A stretch of 46,306 nt of DNA from a bacterium (GTDB taxonomy: Bacteria > Electryoneota > Electryoneia > Electryoneales > Electryoneaceae). Below the pieces are notes generated by a model. It was not told the origin of the DNA and searched no databases. It saw nothing but the letters and a program-made list of their open reading frames with translations. Each line of letters starts with the position of its first letter. Position 1 is the first letter of the stretch. The stretch lies in contig JAIOHU010000265.1 of assembly GCA_019912845.1 (NCBI GenBank), positions 1 to 46,306 of the forward strand. Direction: 5' to 3'. Shown here piece after piece: positions 36,340-44,895 of the stretch. The translations under genes and the position numbers were made by a program.

Positions 36340-37191
36340 CTAAGTTGCATCCTTATACGCCTGCGCCATTTCCTCTACAGTCAAATGCGATCGACCACAA
36401 ACCAGCTTAAACTGGTTGGGTATGTCAAACGCACCCTCACGGATTCCTTCGTAAATGCCCGCGATAATGGGACCCAAATGTTCCCCGTGCGCAGCAATTC
36501 GATCTGCTATATAAGCCTCCACCTCCATGGGTGTATAACGCAGAGAAAGACCGAATACTCGGTTCAGCACCTGCACCAGTTCTTCCTGCGTAACAGGTGT
36601 CCCGGCGATGGTATAGATATGATTGTTGAGTACGTTGTTACAAGCCATTTGAACATAAGCGGTGGCGAGCTCTGATCTGGAGGTGTAGGCACATTTGCCG
36701 TTACCTGCGCAGTTTTCAATCCCACCAGCATTAATGTAGTCATTGAGACTCTCCAGATCGGCGTCAATGTAGAGACCATTTCGGGCAATGATCCACTGTA
36801 AACCACTGGCTTGCACATCCTTTTCGGTCTGACGGTTTGAACGAATGATCGCGTCAAAGGAACACTTTCCTTCCTCCCCGAAAATGCTGGTGTAAACGAT
36901 TTTCTTAACCCCAGCAGCTTTCGCACATTCGATAGCGTTACGATGCAGCCCAATCCGGTCATCGGGGTGAGCCATACTGGAGATAATGATCGCTACCTGG
37001 GCACCAGCAAATCCAGTTGTAAGCTGATCCAGAGACGCGTAATCACCCGGGCGTACTTCAACACCAAGGTCACCTGCCTTTTCAGGTGACCGCGCAAGAC
37101 CGACAACAGACTCGCTACCTAAGCGGTTCACAAGAGCCTGAATTGTCGCTCTGCCCAATTGTCCATTTGCGGTAGTTACTGCGATTTTCAT
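36340..37191 (-). CDS. NmrA-like / NAD(P)H-binding atypical SDR (QorB-like)
   Basis: MKIAVTTANGQLGRATIQALVNRLG; VVGLARSPEKAGDLGVEVRPGDY; KKIVYTSIFG. Confidence 0.85.
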   Translation of the reverse strand: MKIAVTTANGQLGRATIQALVNRLGSESVVGLARSPEKAGDLGVEVRPGDYASLDQLTTGFAGAQVAIIISSMAHPDDRIGLHRNAIECAKAAGVKKIVYTSIFGEEGKCSFDAIIRSNRQTEKDVQASGLQWIIARNGLYIDADLESLNDYINAGGIENCAGNGKCAYTSRSELATAYVQMACNNVLNNHIYTIAGTPVTQEELVQVLNRVFGLSLRYTPMEVEAYIADRIAAHGEHLGPIIAGIYEGIREGAFDIPNQFKLVCGRSHLTVEEMAQAYKDAT

Positions 37192-37227
37192 TTTAAACTT
37201 TCCAGTAAAATAACTTCCTGTCTACTC

Positions 37228-38265
37228 TCAGCGGATGAGAATAACCTTCTGTACCTGGCTAGTATGACCGGAAGCATTGACATGTACGAAGTACATACCA
37301 GTGGTCAGGCTTGATCCATCCAAGGTAAAGGTGTGTGTACCAGCGTTGAATAGTTTCTTTGCCAGTAGGGCGACCTCTTGACCCGTTGTGTTGAATACGC
37401 TCACCGTCAGTTCTGCCGTTTGGGGAAGCGAGACCCTGACAGTTGATGTCGGGTTAAACGGATTAGGATAGACTTGTGTGAGGACAAAATCATTGGCAAG
37501 GTCAGCTCCAAATTCTCGCACATTCACCCAACCCTGAATATCAGAAATCCGCTCGAAATCGCCCGTGTTGAAATTCGGGTCAGTCTCATTGTCATTTGAT
37601 TCAATCAGGCAGATCTCACCATAATCCTGAGCCACCCACATGTAACGGATCTTAGTTTCTACTTCGTTATCCGGTAGGGTTGTGTGGATGTTGTTCATCC
37701 GAATACGCAGGCAGTTGTAGGTGCCGCTTACGTCAGTCATAACGCCCCAGGCATCCACGATGAAGTGCGTAGAATCGATCTGAGTATCTTCACCGAACTC
37801 AACTGAGGTGACGTCATTCCACTCATCGCCATAAGTCATCGGGAAGTTTAGACGTGGGCCATTGGCATCTACCGGGACAGGGTAAGCATTTTCCCCTGAG
37901 ATCAGCACAAATCCCACCAGCATAATATTGTTGTTCATGTGCTGATAGTATACGACCGAACCAATTTCTCCATCATAAGCCTGGGTCATTGCGAGGGTGG
38001 CGTTGGGAAAGGTCTCAGCACCTGGTTGCCCTACTGGATTCACAAAGGACTCTGTCGAAGTAAATGCATCAGGGATCGTGGAATAATCCCAGGTCATATT
38101 CTCCGCTGCCTGACCAGCCGCAATTACGTTCATACCGTATCCACGGGTCAATACCGAACCTATCTGGTAAGGAAAATCATCGAAATGGATAGTGACTTGA
38201 GCGAATAAAGGACTACAGGCTGCCAGAATCAGCATGGCAAACATAGATTGGCGTACAACTTTCAT
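37228..38265 (-). CDS. Secreted protein with Por/T9SS-like C-terminal sorting domain
   Basis: Signal peptide; C-term VYPNPFNPTSTVRVSLPQTAELTVSVFNTTGQEV...VQKVILIR. Confidence 0.85.
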   Translation of the reverse strand: MKVVRQSMFAMLILAACSPLFAQVTIHFDDFPYQIGSVLTRGYGMNVIAAGQAAENMTWDYSTIPDAFTSTESFVNPVGQPGAETFPNATLAMTQAYDGEIGSVVYYQHMNNNIMLVGFVLISGENAYPVPVDANGPRLNFPMTYGDEWNDVTSVEFGEDTQIDSTHFIVDAWGVMTDVSGTYNCLRIRMNNIHTTLPDNEVETKIRYMWVAQDYGEICLIESNDNETDPNFNTGDFERISDIQGWVNVREFGADLANDFVLTQVYPNPFNPTSTVRVSLPQTAELTVSVFNTTGQEVALLAKKLFNAGTHTFTLDGSSLTTGMYFVHVNASGHTSQVQKVILIR

Positions 38266-38745
38266 CTCTTCCCCCCATGGGTTGATCCTCGTGGCTTCTG
38301 GACTTGTACAGTGCAGAGTTTGAAGCGCGAGAGTGTAGAAAATTGATAACTGTGATAAAGGTTATTTGAATAACTCAGTAAACAATCAAATATAGTCGCA
38401 CATCATCTATCTGCCAAGAGTTCTGAAGATATTTCTCCTGGACTCGTTTAGCTGGAGAGATTGTGGAAGTGTGGCAGCGAACCACAGATCATGTGAAAGA
38501 TTCTACTATAGGGCAAGTGCTTTGCATGATCAAAATACTAGCCATAGCATTATCATTTGATCGTGGCGTGTAGATCATATCCTCAATTTCTGAAGAATCA
38601 ACTCAATAATTATACTGAAAATGATTAAAAATAATGCTTCCGTCCTCCTTGAACTGCACAATTCTGATTCGTATCATATAAGACAATACTGTCATTTCTT
38701 ATCATTTGAAATGCAACTCAAAGTCGTTCGGGCGAAGGGGGCATA

Positions 38746-41700
38746 ATGTTCGAATCAAAGTCGATTTCCCGTCTTATTTTCATTCTGAGTGCAATACTCA
38801 TTCTCACCAATCTCGCAACGGCACTAATCATCAACATCCCCGAAGATTTTGCAACAATCCAGGAGGGGTTGAATCAATCAACCACCGGCGATACAGTACT
38901 CCTCGCCCGGGGTGATTACAATGAAGGATTGATATGGCCTGAATGGGAAGTAATATTGGGATCAACATATATCCTAACTGGCGACACTACTGCAAAATAC
39001 GAAACCATCATTTATGGTCAGGAAGGAATTATGCTTTATGCTGTATCCAGTGAAGGTGTGCATTTGAGGGGACTTACACTGCAGAATGGTTTCCAAAACA
39101 GAAGACATATCGGAGTCAGTGCTGAAGACTTCAGCCTGGAACATGTTATTCTGGCAGACATCGGTACGGCACATAATCCAGGTATTATTTTTGCAGAAGT
39201 GTATAATTTGCAAAATGTTGAAATCACGAACTGTACTGGATTGATCATATCTGGTGAAGGTGAATTTGATGAACTATCCTACACAAATAATTCGTATCCG
39301 CTGCATGTTGTGGGACGTTTTACTTTGGTGAATTCTATTATTGATGGCAATTGTGGTGGAATACTATCTGAATACAATGAAAATAACGATGGGGAGGTAT
39401 TGATTCAAAATTGTCTGATTCGTGACAATGATGATTCAGGATTAGTGATCTTTGGTGAGGGTGATTATATAGTAAGAGATTTAATGATTACTGGAAATGA
39501 TGCTTTCCAAGGTGCAGGTATTATGAATTTGGTTGAATCACCTGGTTCGGTCTTATTCGAAGGAGTTACAATTTCAGGAAATCACGCATATAGTGGGGGG
39601 GGTGGTATTTGGCTAACTCCAGATTCTGAGATAACATTAAGGAATTGCAGCATTCACGACAACACCTCGGACAGATTTGGTGGCGGAATATATGTTTATG
39701 AGGAGATTGAAGAATGGAACATTCAATTTGACAACAATTCCCGAAGTAGTGTATACAATAACAGCGCTAGATGTGGGGATGATTTTTATTACCCGGTCGA
39801 TGTAAATATGGGGATGGTGATTCCTCTGGATACTGCAACAACTGAACTCAGGTCTGCCTATACCGCCTTCCCACCATCTTTCTGGGATATTCATGCTTTA
39901 AATTATATTGTTGATCCGATAGATCAGGATGTTTTTGTATCACCTGATGGCGACGACTCCAGTTCCGGGCTTACCCCTCACGATCCCTTTAAAACGATCA
40001 AACATGCGATGATTCATACAAGTCGGGATCAAACCATTCACCTTGCTGCGGGAACCTACAGTGGGTATTCAAATGAGGAAGTTTTCCCTGTTTTCGTTCA
40101 ACATGGAAAAAGTCTGCAGGGAGTTGGACGAGAAGAGGTGATTCTTAATGCAACTTTGCATGAGGACTATGCGGTATATCTAGCTTCATATAACGGTGTC
40201 CTTGAGGGTATCACTCTTCAAAACGCTAGGTATTGTGGTATTAACTTTTCAAGTGGACTCTTGAGAAACGCCACAGTACAGAATTGCGTAACCGATGGAA
40301 TTTATTTTCCACATGGAACCGATGAAGTTCAATTCCAAAATGTTACTATTCGTTCCAATGGGGGCAATGGGATTACTGGCTCAGCTCAGCAGGTAACAGC
40401 CGATTCATTACGGATAACAAACAATAATGGCATCGGATTGATTTCTACGCTTGGTGAAGTTCTTCTCTCAAACTCAACTATTTCTGGCAATCAGAGAGGC
40501 GGTATCAATACAGAGTCTTTGACTGCCGAAAATCTGCATGTTCATCACAACATGGGAACCGGAATCAGTGCTGGCGCTATTCTCAATATCTCAGGATGCA
40601 GTGTACACCACAATTCAGGAAACGAGAACGCCGGCGGTCTTGATGTTGGGCAGATCATATCATACGATAATGAGAATCCGAGCAGTTTTTACCTAAATGC
40701 CTCGCAGGAAAGCAGCCAGGATATCTTTATCGATTCCGCAATTGAAACTGAAATTACAATTGATACGGCAACCGTCGCAGAAGTTGATCCAGTCTATATC
40801 GATGTCCCGGAAGAAGTCATTGTCAGAATCCGAACTGCAATTCACCCTCAGGTTACCCACGATCTTTATGTCGACCCTGTCAACGGCGATGATTCCAACA
40901 GTGGCATTGATGAGGAAAATGCCTTGCAATCCCTATCCCAGGCAGTCCTGCTATCAGGATACGATTCGGAAAATCCCGGCAGCATATTTCTCGCAGATGG
41001 AGAGTATTCTGCAGAGAGTAACAACGAACATTTCCCCATTTACCTCGCTAGTTATACCCGCATTATAAATGAGGATGGAAACGCCGTCTTTCGCTCAGTC
41101 GAGGGTCAGACACAGTTTACACTCGACAACTGTGAAACGATTGAACTGTCAGGATTACATCTCACACAGCAAGGTGAAAATGGCAACCATATCGGCTCAT
41201 TAATTGAATGTACTGAGTCCTCTAATGTCCTCTTTCAAAACCTCGAAATTGACTATATCACAAACGAAGTGTTTAATCTTAGAGGTGCACAGGTTGAATT
41301 GAACTCTGTCAGGATTTCAGAGTGTGAAGAAATTATCCAATCCTGGATGTCTCGAATTACCATAAAGCGAACATTGATGAACAACAATTCCGGGGGGATA
41401 ACCAGCGAAGGCAGGTATGTGTATCTGTTTAACTCAACCATTGCTGAAAACTTATCGACTACAAATTTCTTCTCATTGAGGAATTGCAGCATTATCAGTG
41501 TAAACAGTATTGTTTGGAACCCTGCGATCGAATTCCAGATTTCAGCCATCAATTTTGGATTTTACCCGTACTTGGTTTTTACTAACAGCCTGGTTCATGG
41601 AGGTGAGAATGGGGTTGAAATACAGGAGGGGGATCACATCGAATTTGATTGGCTTGAAGGAAATCTTTCAGTTGACCCAGAATTTCAGACTGACAGCTAT

Positions 41701-42138
41701 TTCTTGAGTGTAGAATCGCCATGCATAGATGCTGGAACCGATTTCTTTTATTGGAATCACGACTCATTGTACACAGTCCCACGTGAATCTTACATAGGGA
41801 TTGCTCCTGACATGGGCGCGTTTGAGTTTGATCCAACAGTTGTGCAGCCTGACCATGGTATCCATCAGCCTTCCAGTTTCAAAATACTTTCAGCGTCACC
41901 AAATCCATTCAATACCACTACCCGTCTTAGAATTGAGATACCCTATACTTCAAACGTTACCCTCACCATTTACGATCTGCTTGGACGAGAAGTTCTTCAA
42001 CTGATAAGAGATGAACTTTCACCTGGAATCCACAGTGTTGAATTTGATGGATCGTCCTATGCGATTGGCGTGTATATCGCGCAGGTAACCGTTGATGACA
42101 TCCAAACGCACCGAACAAAACTGCTATATGTGAAATAG
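38746..42138 (+). CDS. Large secreted right-handed beta-helix protein (DUF1565-like repeats) with Por/T9SS-like sorting domain
   Basis: DVFVSPDGDDSSSGLTPHDPFKTIKHA and DLYVDPVNGDDSNSGIDEENALQSLSQA repeats; C-term ASPNPFNTTTRLRIEIP...LLYVK. Confidence 0.9.
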   Translation: MFESKSISRLIFILSAILILTNLATALIINIPEDFATIQEGLNQSTTGDTVLLARGDYNEGLIWPEWEVILGSTYILTGDTTAKYETIIYGQEGIMLYAVSSEGVHLRGLTLQNGFQNRRHIGVSAEDFSLEHVILADIGTAHNPGIIFAEVYNLQNVEITNCTGLIISGEGEFDELSYTNNSYPLHVVGRFTLVNSIIDGNCGGILSEYNENNDGEVLIQNCLIRDNDDSGLVIFGEGDYIVRDLMITGNDAFQGAGIMNLVESPGSVLFEGVTISGNHAYSGGGGIWLTPDSEITLRNCSIHDNTSDRFGGGIYVYEEIEEWNIQFDNNSRSSVYNNSARCGDDFYYPVDVNMGMVIPLDTATTELRSAYTAFPPSFWDIHALNYIVDPIDQDVFVSPDGDDSSSGLTPHDPFKTIKHAMIHTSRDQTIHLAAGTYSGYSNEEVFPVFVQHGKSLQGVGREEVILNATLHEDYAVYLASYNGVLEGITLQNARYCGINFSSGLLRNATVQNCVTDGIYFPHGTDEVQFQNVTIRSNGGNGITGSAQQVTADSLRITNNNGIGLISTLGEVLLSNSTISGNQRGGINTESLTAENLHVHHNMGTGISAGAILNISGCSVHHNSGNENAGGLDVGQIISYDNENPSSFYLNASQESSQDIFIDSAIETEITIDTATVAEVDPVYIDVPEEVIVRIRTAIHPQVTHDLYVDPVNGDDSNSGIDEENALQSLSQAVLLSGYDSENPGSIFLADGEYSAESNNEHFPIYLASYTRIINEDGNAVFRSVEGQTQFTLDNCETIELSGLHLTQQGENGNHIGSLIECTESSNVLFQNLEIDYITNEVFNLRGAQVELNSVRISECEEIIQSWMSRITIKRTLMNNNSGGITSEGRYVYLFNSTIAENLSTTNFFSLRNCSIISVNSIVWNPAIEFQISAINFGFYPYLVFTNSLVHGGENGVEIQEGDHIEFDWLEGNLSVDPEFQTDSYFLSVESPCIDAGTDFFYWNHDSLYTVPRESYIGIAPDMGAFEFDPTVVQPDHGIHQPSSFKILSASPNPFNTTTRLRIEIPYTSNVTLTIYDLLGREVLQLIRDELSPGIHSVEFDGSSYAIGVYIAQVTVDDIQTHRTKLLYVK

Positions 42139-42212
42139 TCACTCAGTTGATTATTACACCGCAGACAATTACAACATTATTACCAGATTAATTCGCAGAA
42201 GTGGCAGCTTGG

Positions 42213-42278
42213 CCCTGGATTTATCCAGGGTCTAATAGCTCCATTACCAGCGTTATTACACATTGAACAAGTCCAATG
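42213..42278 (-). repeat. Paired-hairpin repeat (family B), minus orientation
   Basis: CCCTGGATTTATCCAGGG (42213-42230) and CATTGAACAAGTCCAATG (42261-42278). Confidence 0.85.
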
Positions 42279-42338
42279 CCAGCGGTGAAATCATCTGAAT
42301 TGGTCCATTGGTAACTCTCTCGCCCCTTGAATTAATCC

Positions 42339-42364
42339 ATCGTACACGATATATTGTACACGAT
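42339..42364. promoter_or_regulatory. Two tandem operator-like sites upstream of the MarR gene
   Basis: ATCGTACACGAT (42339-42350) and ATTGTACACGAT (42353-42364); GTACACGATATA repeated at 14-bp spacing. Confidence 0.55.
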
Positions 42365-42384
42365 ATAATTTTGGAGGCAAATCC

Positions 42385-42885
42385 ATGTATAGCCATGGTG
42401 CCAATGTCGATCTTGTGCTGGTCTCGCTCAGACGGATCATTCGTGCGATTGACCTGCATTCTAAAAAGCTGGTACAGCAGTTCGGGTTGACAGTCCCTCA
42501 ATTGATCGTACTCAAAGCCTTACGGGAAAATTCCCCGTTAAGCGTGGGTGAGGTCGCTTCTGCGGTCAGTCTCAGCCAGGCGACGGTTACGAATATCCTG
42601 TTACGGCTGGAGGAACGTGGGTATGTCCATCGTGCACGAAGCGACAGCGATAAACGTCGCGTATTGGTAGAGGTAAGCGAGAAGGGGCAGGAGATTCTTG
42701 AGTCTGCACCAGCGCTTCTGCATGAGGATTTTATAGCACGATTTGGTGACCTGCACGATTGGGAGCAGAACCAGATCATCTCCTCCTTGCAACGAGTAGC
42801 GTCTATGATGCAAGCCGAAAAGCTTGACGCCGCACCATTCCTTGCCACTGACAGCTTGGATAACGACAGCAATGGCAGCAGTTAA
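42385..42885 (+). CDS. MarR-family transcriptional regulator
   Basis: PLSVGEVASAVSLSQATVTNILLRLEERGYVHRARSDSDKRRVLVEVSEKG winged helix. Confidence 0.9.
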   Translation: MYSHGANVDLVLVSLRRIIRAIDLHSKKLVQQFGLTVPQLIVLKALRENSPLSVGEVASAVSLSQATVTNILLRLEERGYVHRARSDSDKRRVLVEVSEKGQEILESAPALLHEDFIARFGDLHDWEQNQIISSLQRVASMMQAEKLDAAPFLATDSLDNDSNGSS

Positions 42886-42934
42886 CCGTAAGTATTTACT
42901 ATATTTAACCAGTTGAAAAAAGGATATTAGGACA

Positions 42935-43420
42935 ATGAGTAACAGCAACATTGAATTGGAAGAAATCAAATTTACCAAAGTCGAAAATGAATCAGATTTT
43001 CCTGAGTGGGCAAAACGTGATGAGGTTGCACTCTACCTGCACGAAACCATGAAACCCTACAACGACAAATTGGAAGATGTAAATCGCGCATTGGATTTCG
43101 TTTTCAGGAAAAATGGTGGTATGGGTGGATTCGTCATGCTTACCCACCGTGGCGAAAACTTGCTGGGCATCTGTGTGATGATGAAAACCGGCATGAAAGG
43201 TTATATCCCGGAAAATCTCCTGTTGATGATTACTGTGGATCCCGAAACTCGTGGTCAGGGAATCGGTGGAAAATTGATTGATAAATGTGCGCGGGAATGT
43301 GAAGGTGATATTAAGCTGCATGTTGAATATGATAATCCAGCAAAACGTCTCTATGAACGTGTCGGTTTCACCACAAAGTACGCTGAGATGCGTTACAATA
43401 ATCCATACTCATCAAAATAA
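42935..43420 (+). CDS. GNAT-family N-acetyltransferase
   Basis: MITVDPETRGQGIGGKLIDKCARE; LHVEYDNPAKRLYERVGF. Confidence 0.9.
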   Translation: MSNSNIELEEIKFTKVENESDFPEWAKRDEVALYLHETMKPYNDKLEDVNRALDFVFRKNGGMGGFVMLTHRGENLLGICVMMKTGMKGYIPENLLLMITVDPETRGQGIGGKLIDKCARECEGDIKLHVEYDNPAKRLYERVGFTTKYAEMRYNNPYSSK

Positions 43421-43490
43421 AATAAATCTCTAACTGAAGATTAATTGTCGTACACAATAAGTTCTTCAACATCCGCAAATGCTCCAGCTG

Positions 43491-43514
43491 GGAGCGCCAA
43501 TCTCCAGATTGGCA
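43491..43514 (+). repeat. Family C repeat GGAGCGCCAATCTCCAGATTGGCA
   Basis: Matches family C with a compensated stem. Confidence 0.8.
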
Positions 43515-43592
43515 AAATACAGCAAATTTGAGACAAACTCATTAGAGTAGAAGGTATCACCAGAAAGTTTTAGAGAAACGGGAAACGAAAGC

Positions 43593-44771
43593 ATGAATCG
43601 AGTCAGTATAAATCTGCCTGCTTTATTGCAAAACATCCAGGTCATTGATGGTTGGATGAAAGACCACGGTGCATCCTGGACGTTGGTTACAAAGGTGTTG
43701 TGCGGGCATACAGACACAATAAAAGCACTTCAATCGTTGGGGATACGTTCCATGGCGGATTCACGTCTGGAAAACCTTGAGAACATTGATAGTATTGTGC
43801 CGGATGTGGAGTCCTGGTATCTCCGTCTCCCCCACAAATCAGCCATAGAACATGTTATTCGTCTGGTGGATGTAAGTCTCAATAGTGAGATGGAGATAAT
43901 TGAAGCGATCAATGAGGAAGCAAAGAAACAGAATAAGGTCCATCGCATCATTGTTATGATTGAGTTAGGAGATTTACGTGAGGGGATTTTACCTGGTACA
44001 CTGGTACAGTTTTACCGCGAAGTTTTTAATCTAAGTAACATTGAGGTATTGGGGATCGGTGCAAATCTTGGATGTTTGTCTGGAGCAGTCCCCAATATTG
44101 ATCAAATGATGCAACTGGTGCTCTATCGTGAGCTCCTTGAATTAAAATTTGAGCGAAAATTACCGATGATCTCGGCAGGAGCCAGTGCAATGTTGCCGCT
44201 TCTTTTGGAAGGTAGAGTGCCAAGCTCGGTGAATAACTTCAGAATCGGTGAGGCGGTATTTCTGGGTTCTGATCTTGTGAATGGGGGCACGTTAAAGGGA
44301 TTACGCGATGATGCTTTTATACTTGAATCTGAGATTATTGAAATCAAGGAAAAAAGCCTTGTCCCTATGGGTGAAACAACAGATATGACACCGTTTGAAT
44401 CCATTAAGCAGGATGACGAATCCTTCGAACCGGGTCAACGTGGCTACAGAGCACTGATCGCGGTTGGTCAACTTGATACAGATGTCAGTGGATTAACTCC
44501 CTTAAATCCTGACTATCGAATCGCAGGCGCGAGCAGTGATGTGAGTGTGATAAACATTGGTGTGGATTCTGCCGGGTTAAAAGTTGGTGATACGATCAAG
44601 TTTAAGCCTTCATATTCCGCTCTGGTACGATTGATGCTTGGGAACTATGTCCGCAAAGAGGTAACTCCACCAATAGATTCTTTCCGGAGTGAAATTGAGA
44701 TCGATCATGAAATGGAACTTCCCCCGGTGGATGAACAGGTCGACGAGACGGATATTACAACCACAGGATGA
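43593..44771 (+). CDS. PLP-dependent alanine/ornithine racemase-family protein
   Basis: SWTLVTKVLCGHTDTIKALQSLGIRSMADSRLENLENI; IVMIELGDLREGILP; GIGANLGCLSGAVPN; RIGEAVFLG. Confidence 0.85.
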   Translation: MNRVSINLPALLQNIQVIDGWMKDHGASWTLVTKVLCGHTDTIKALQSLGIRSMADSRLENLENIDSIVPDVESWYLRLPHKSAIEHVIRLVDVSLNSEMEIIEAINEEAKKQNKVHRIIVMIELGDLREGILPGTLVQFYREVFNLSNIEVLGIGANLGCLSGAVPNIDQMMQLVLYRELLELKFERKLPMISAGASAMLPLLLEGRVPSSVNNFRIGEAVFLGSDLVNGGTLKGLRDDAFILESEIIEIKEKSLVPMGETTDMTPFESIKQDDESFEPGQRGYRALIAVGQLDTDVSGLTPLNPDYRIAGASSDVSVINIGVDSAGLKVGDTIKFKPSYSALVRLMLGNYVRKEVTPPIDSFRSEIEIDHEMELPPVDEQVDETDITTTG

Positions 44772-44895
44772 GCGAAAAACTTGTGATGGTTAGATAAAAT
44801 GCGCAATTCAATATCCGAATAAGTCATATTCAATTTGTATCTCTAAACCCCGCAGTCCTTATCCAAAGGTCTATAATTAAAACCCGGAGGTTTGT

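Noticed and set aside
42327-42369. Promoter TTGAAT / TATAAT upstream of marR
   Set aside because: Spacing of about 31 bp is too long, and the TATAAT is too close to the SD and start codon to be confident
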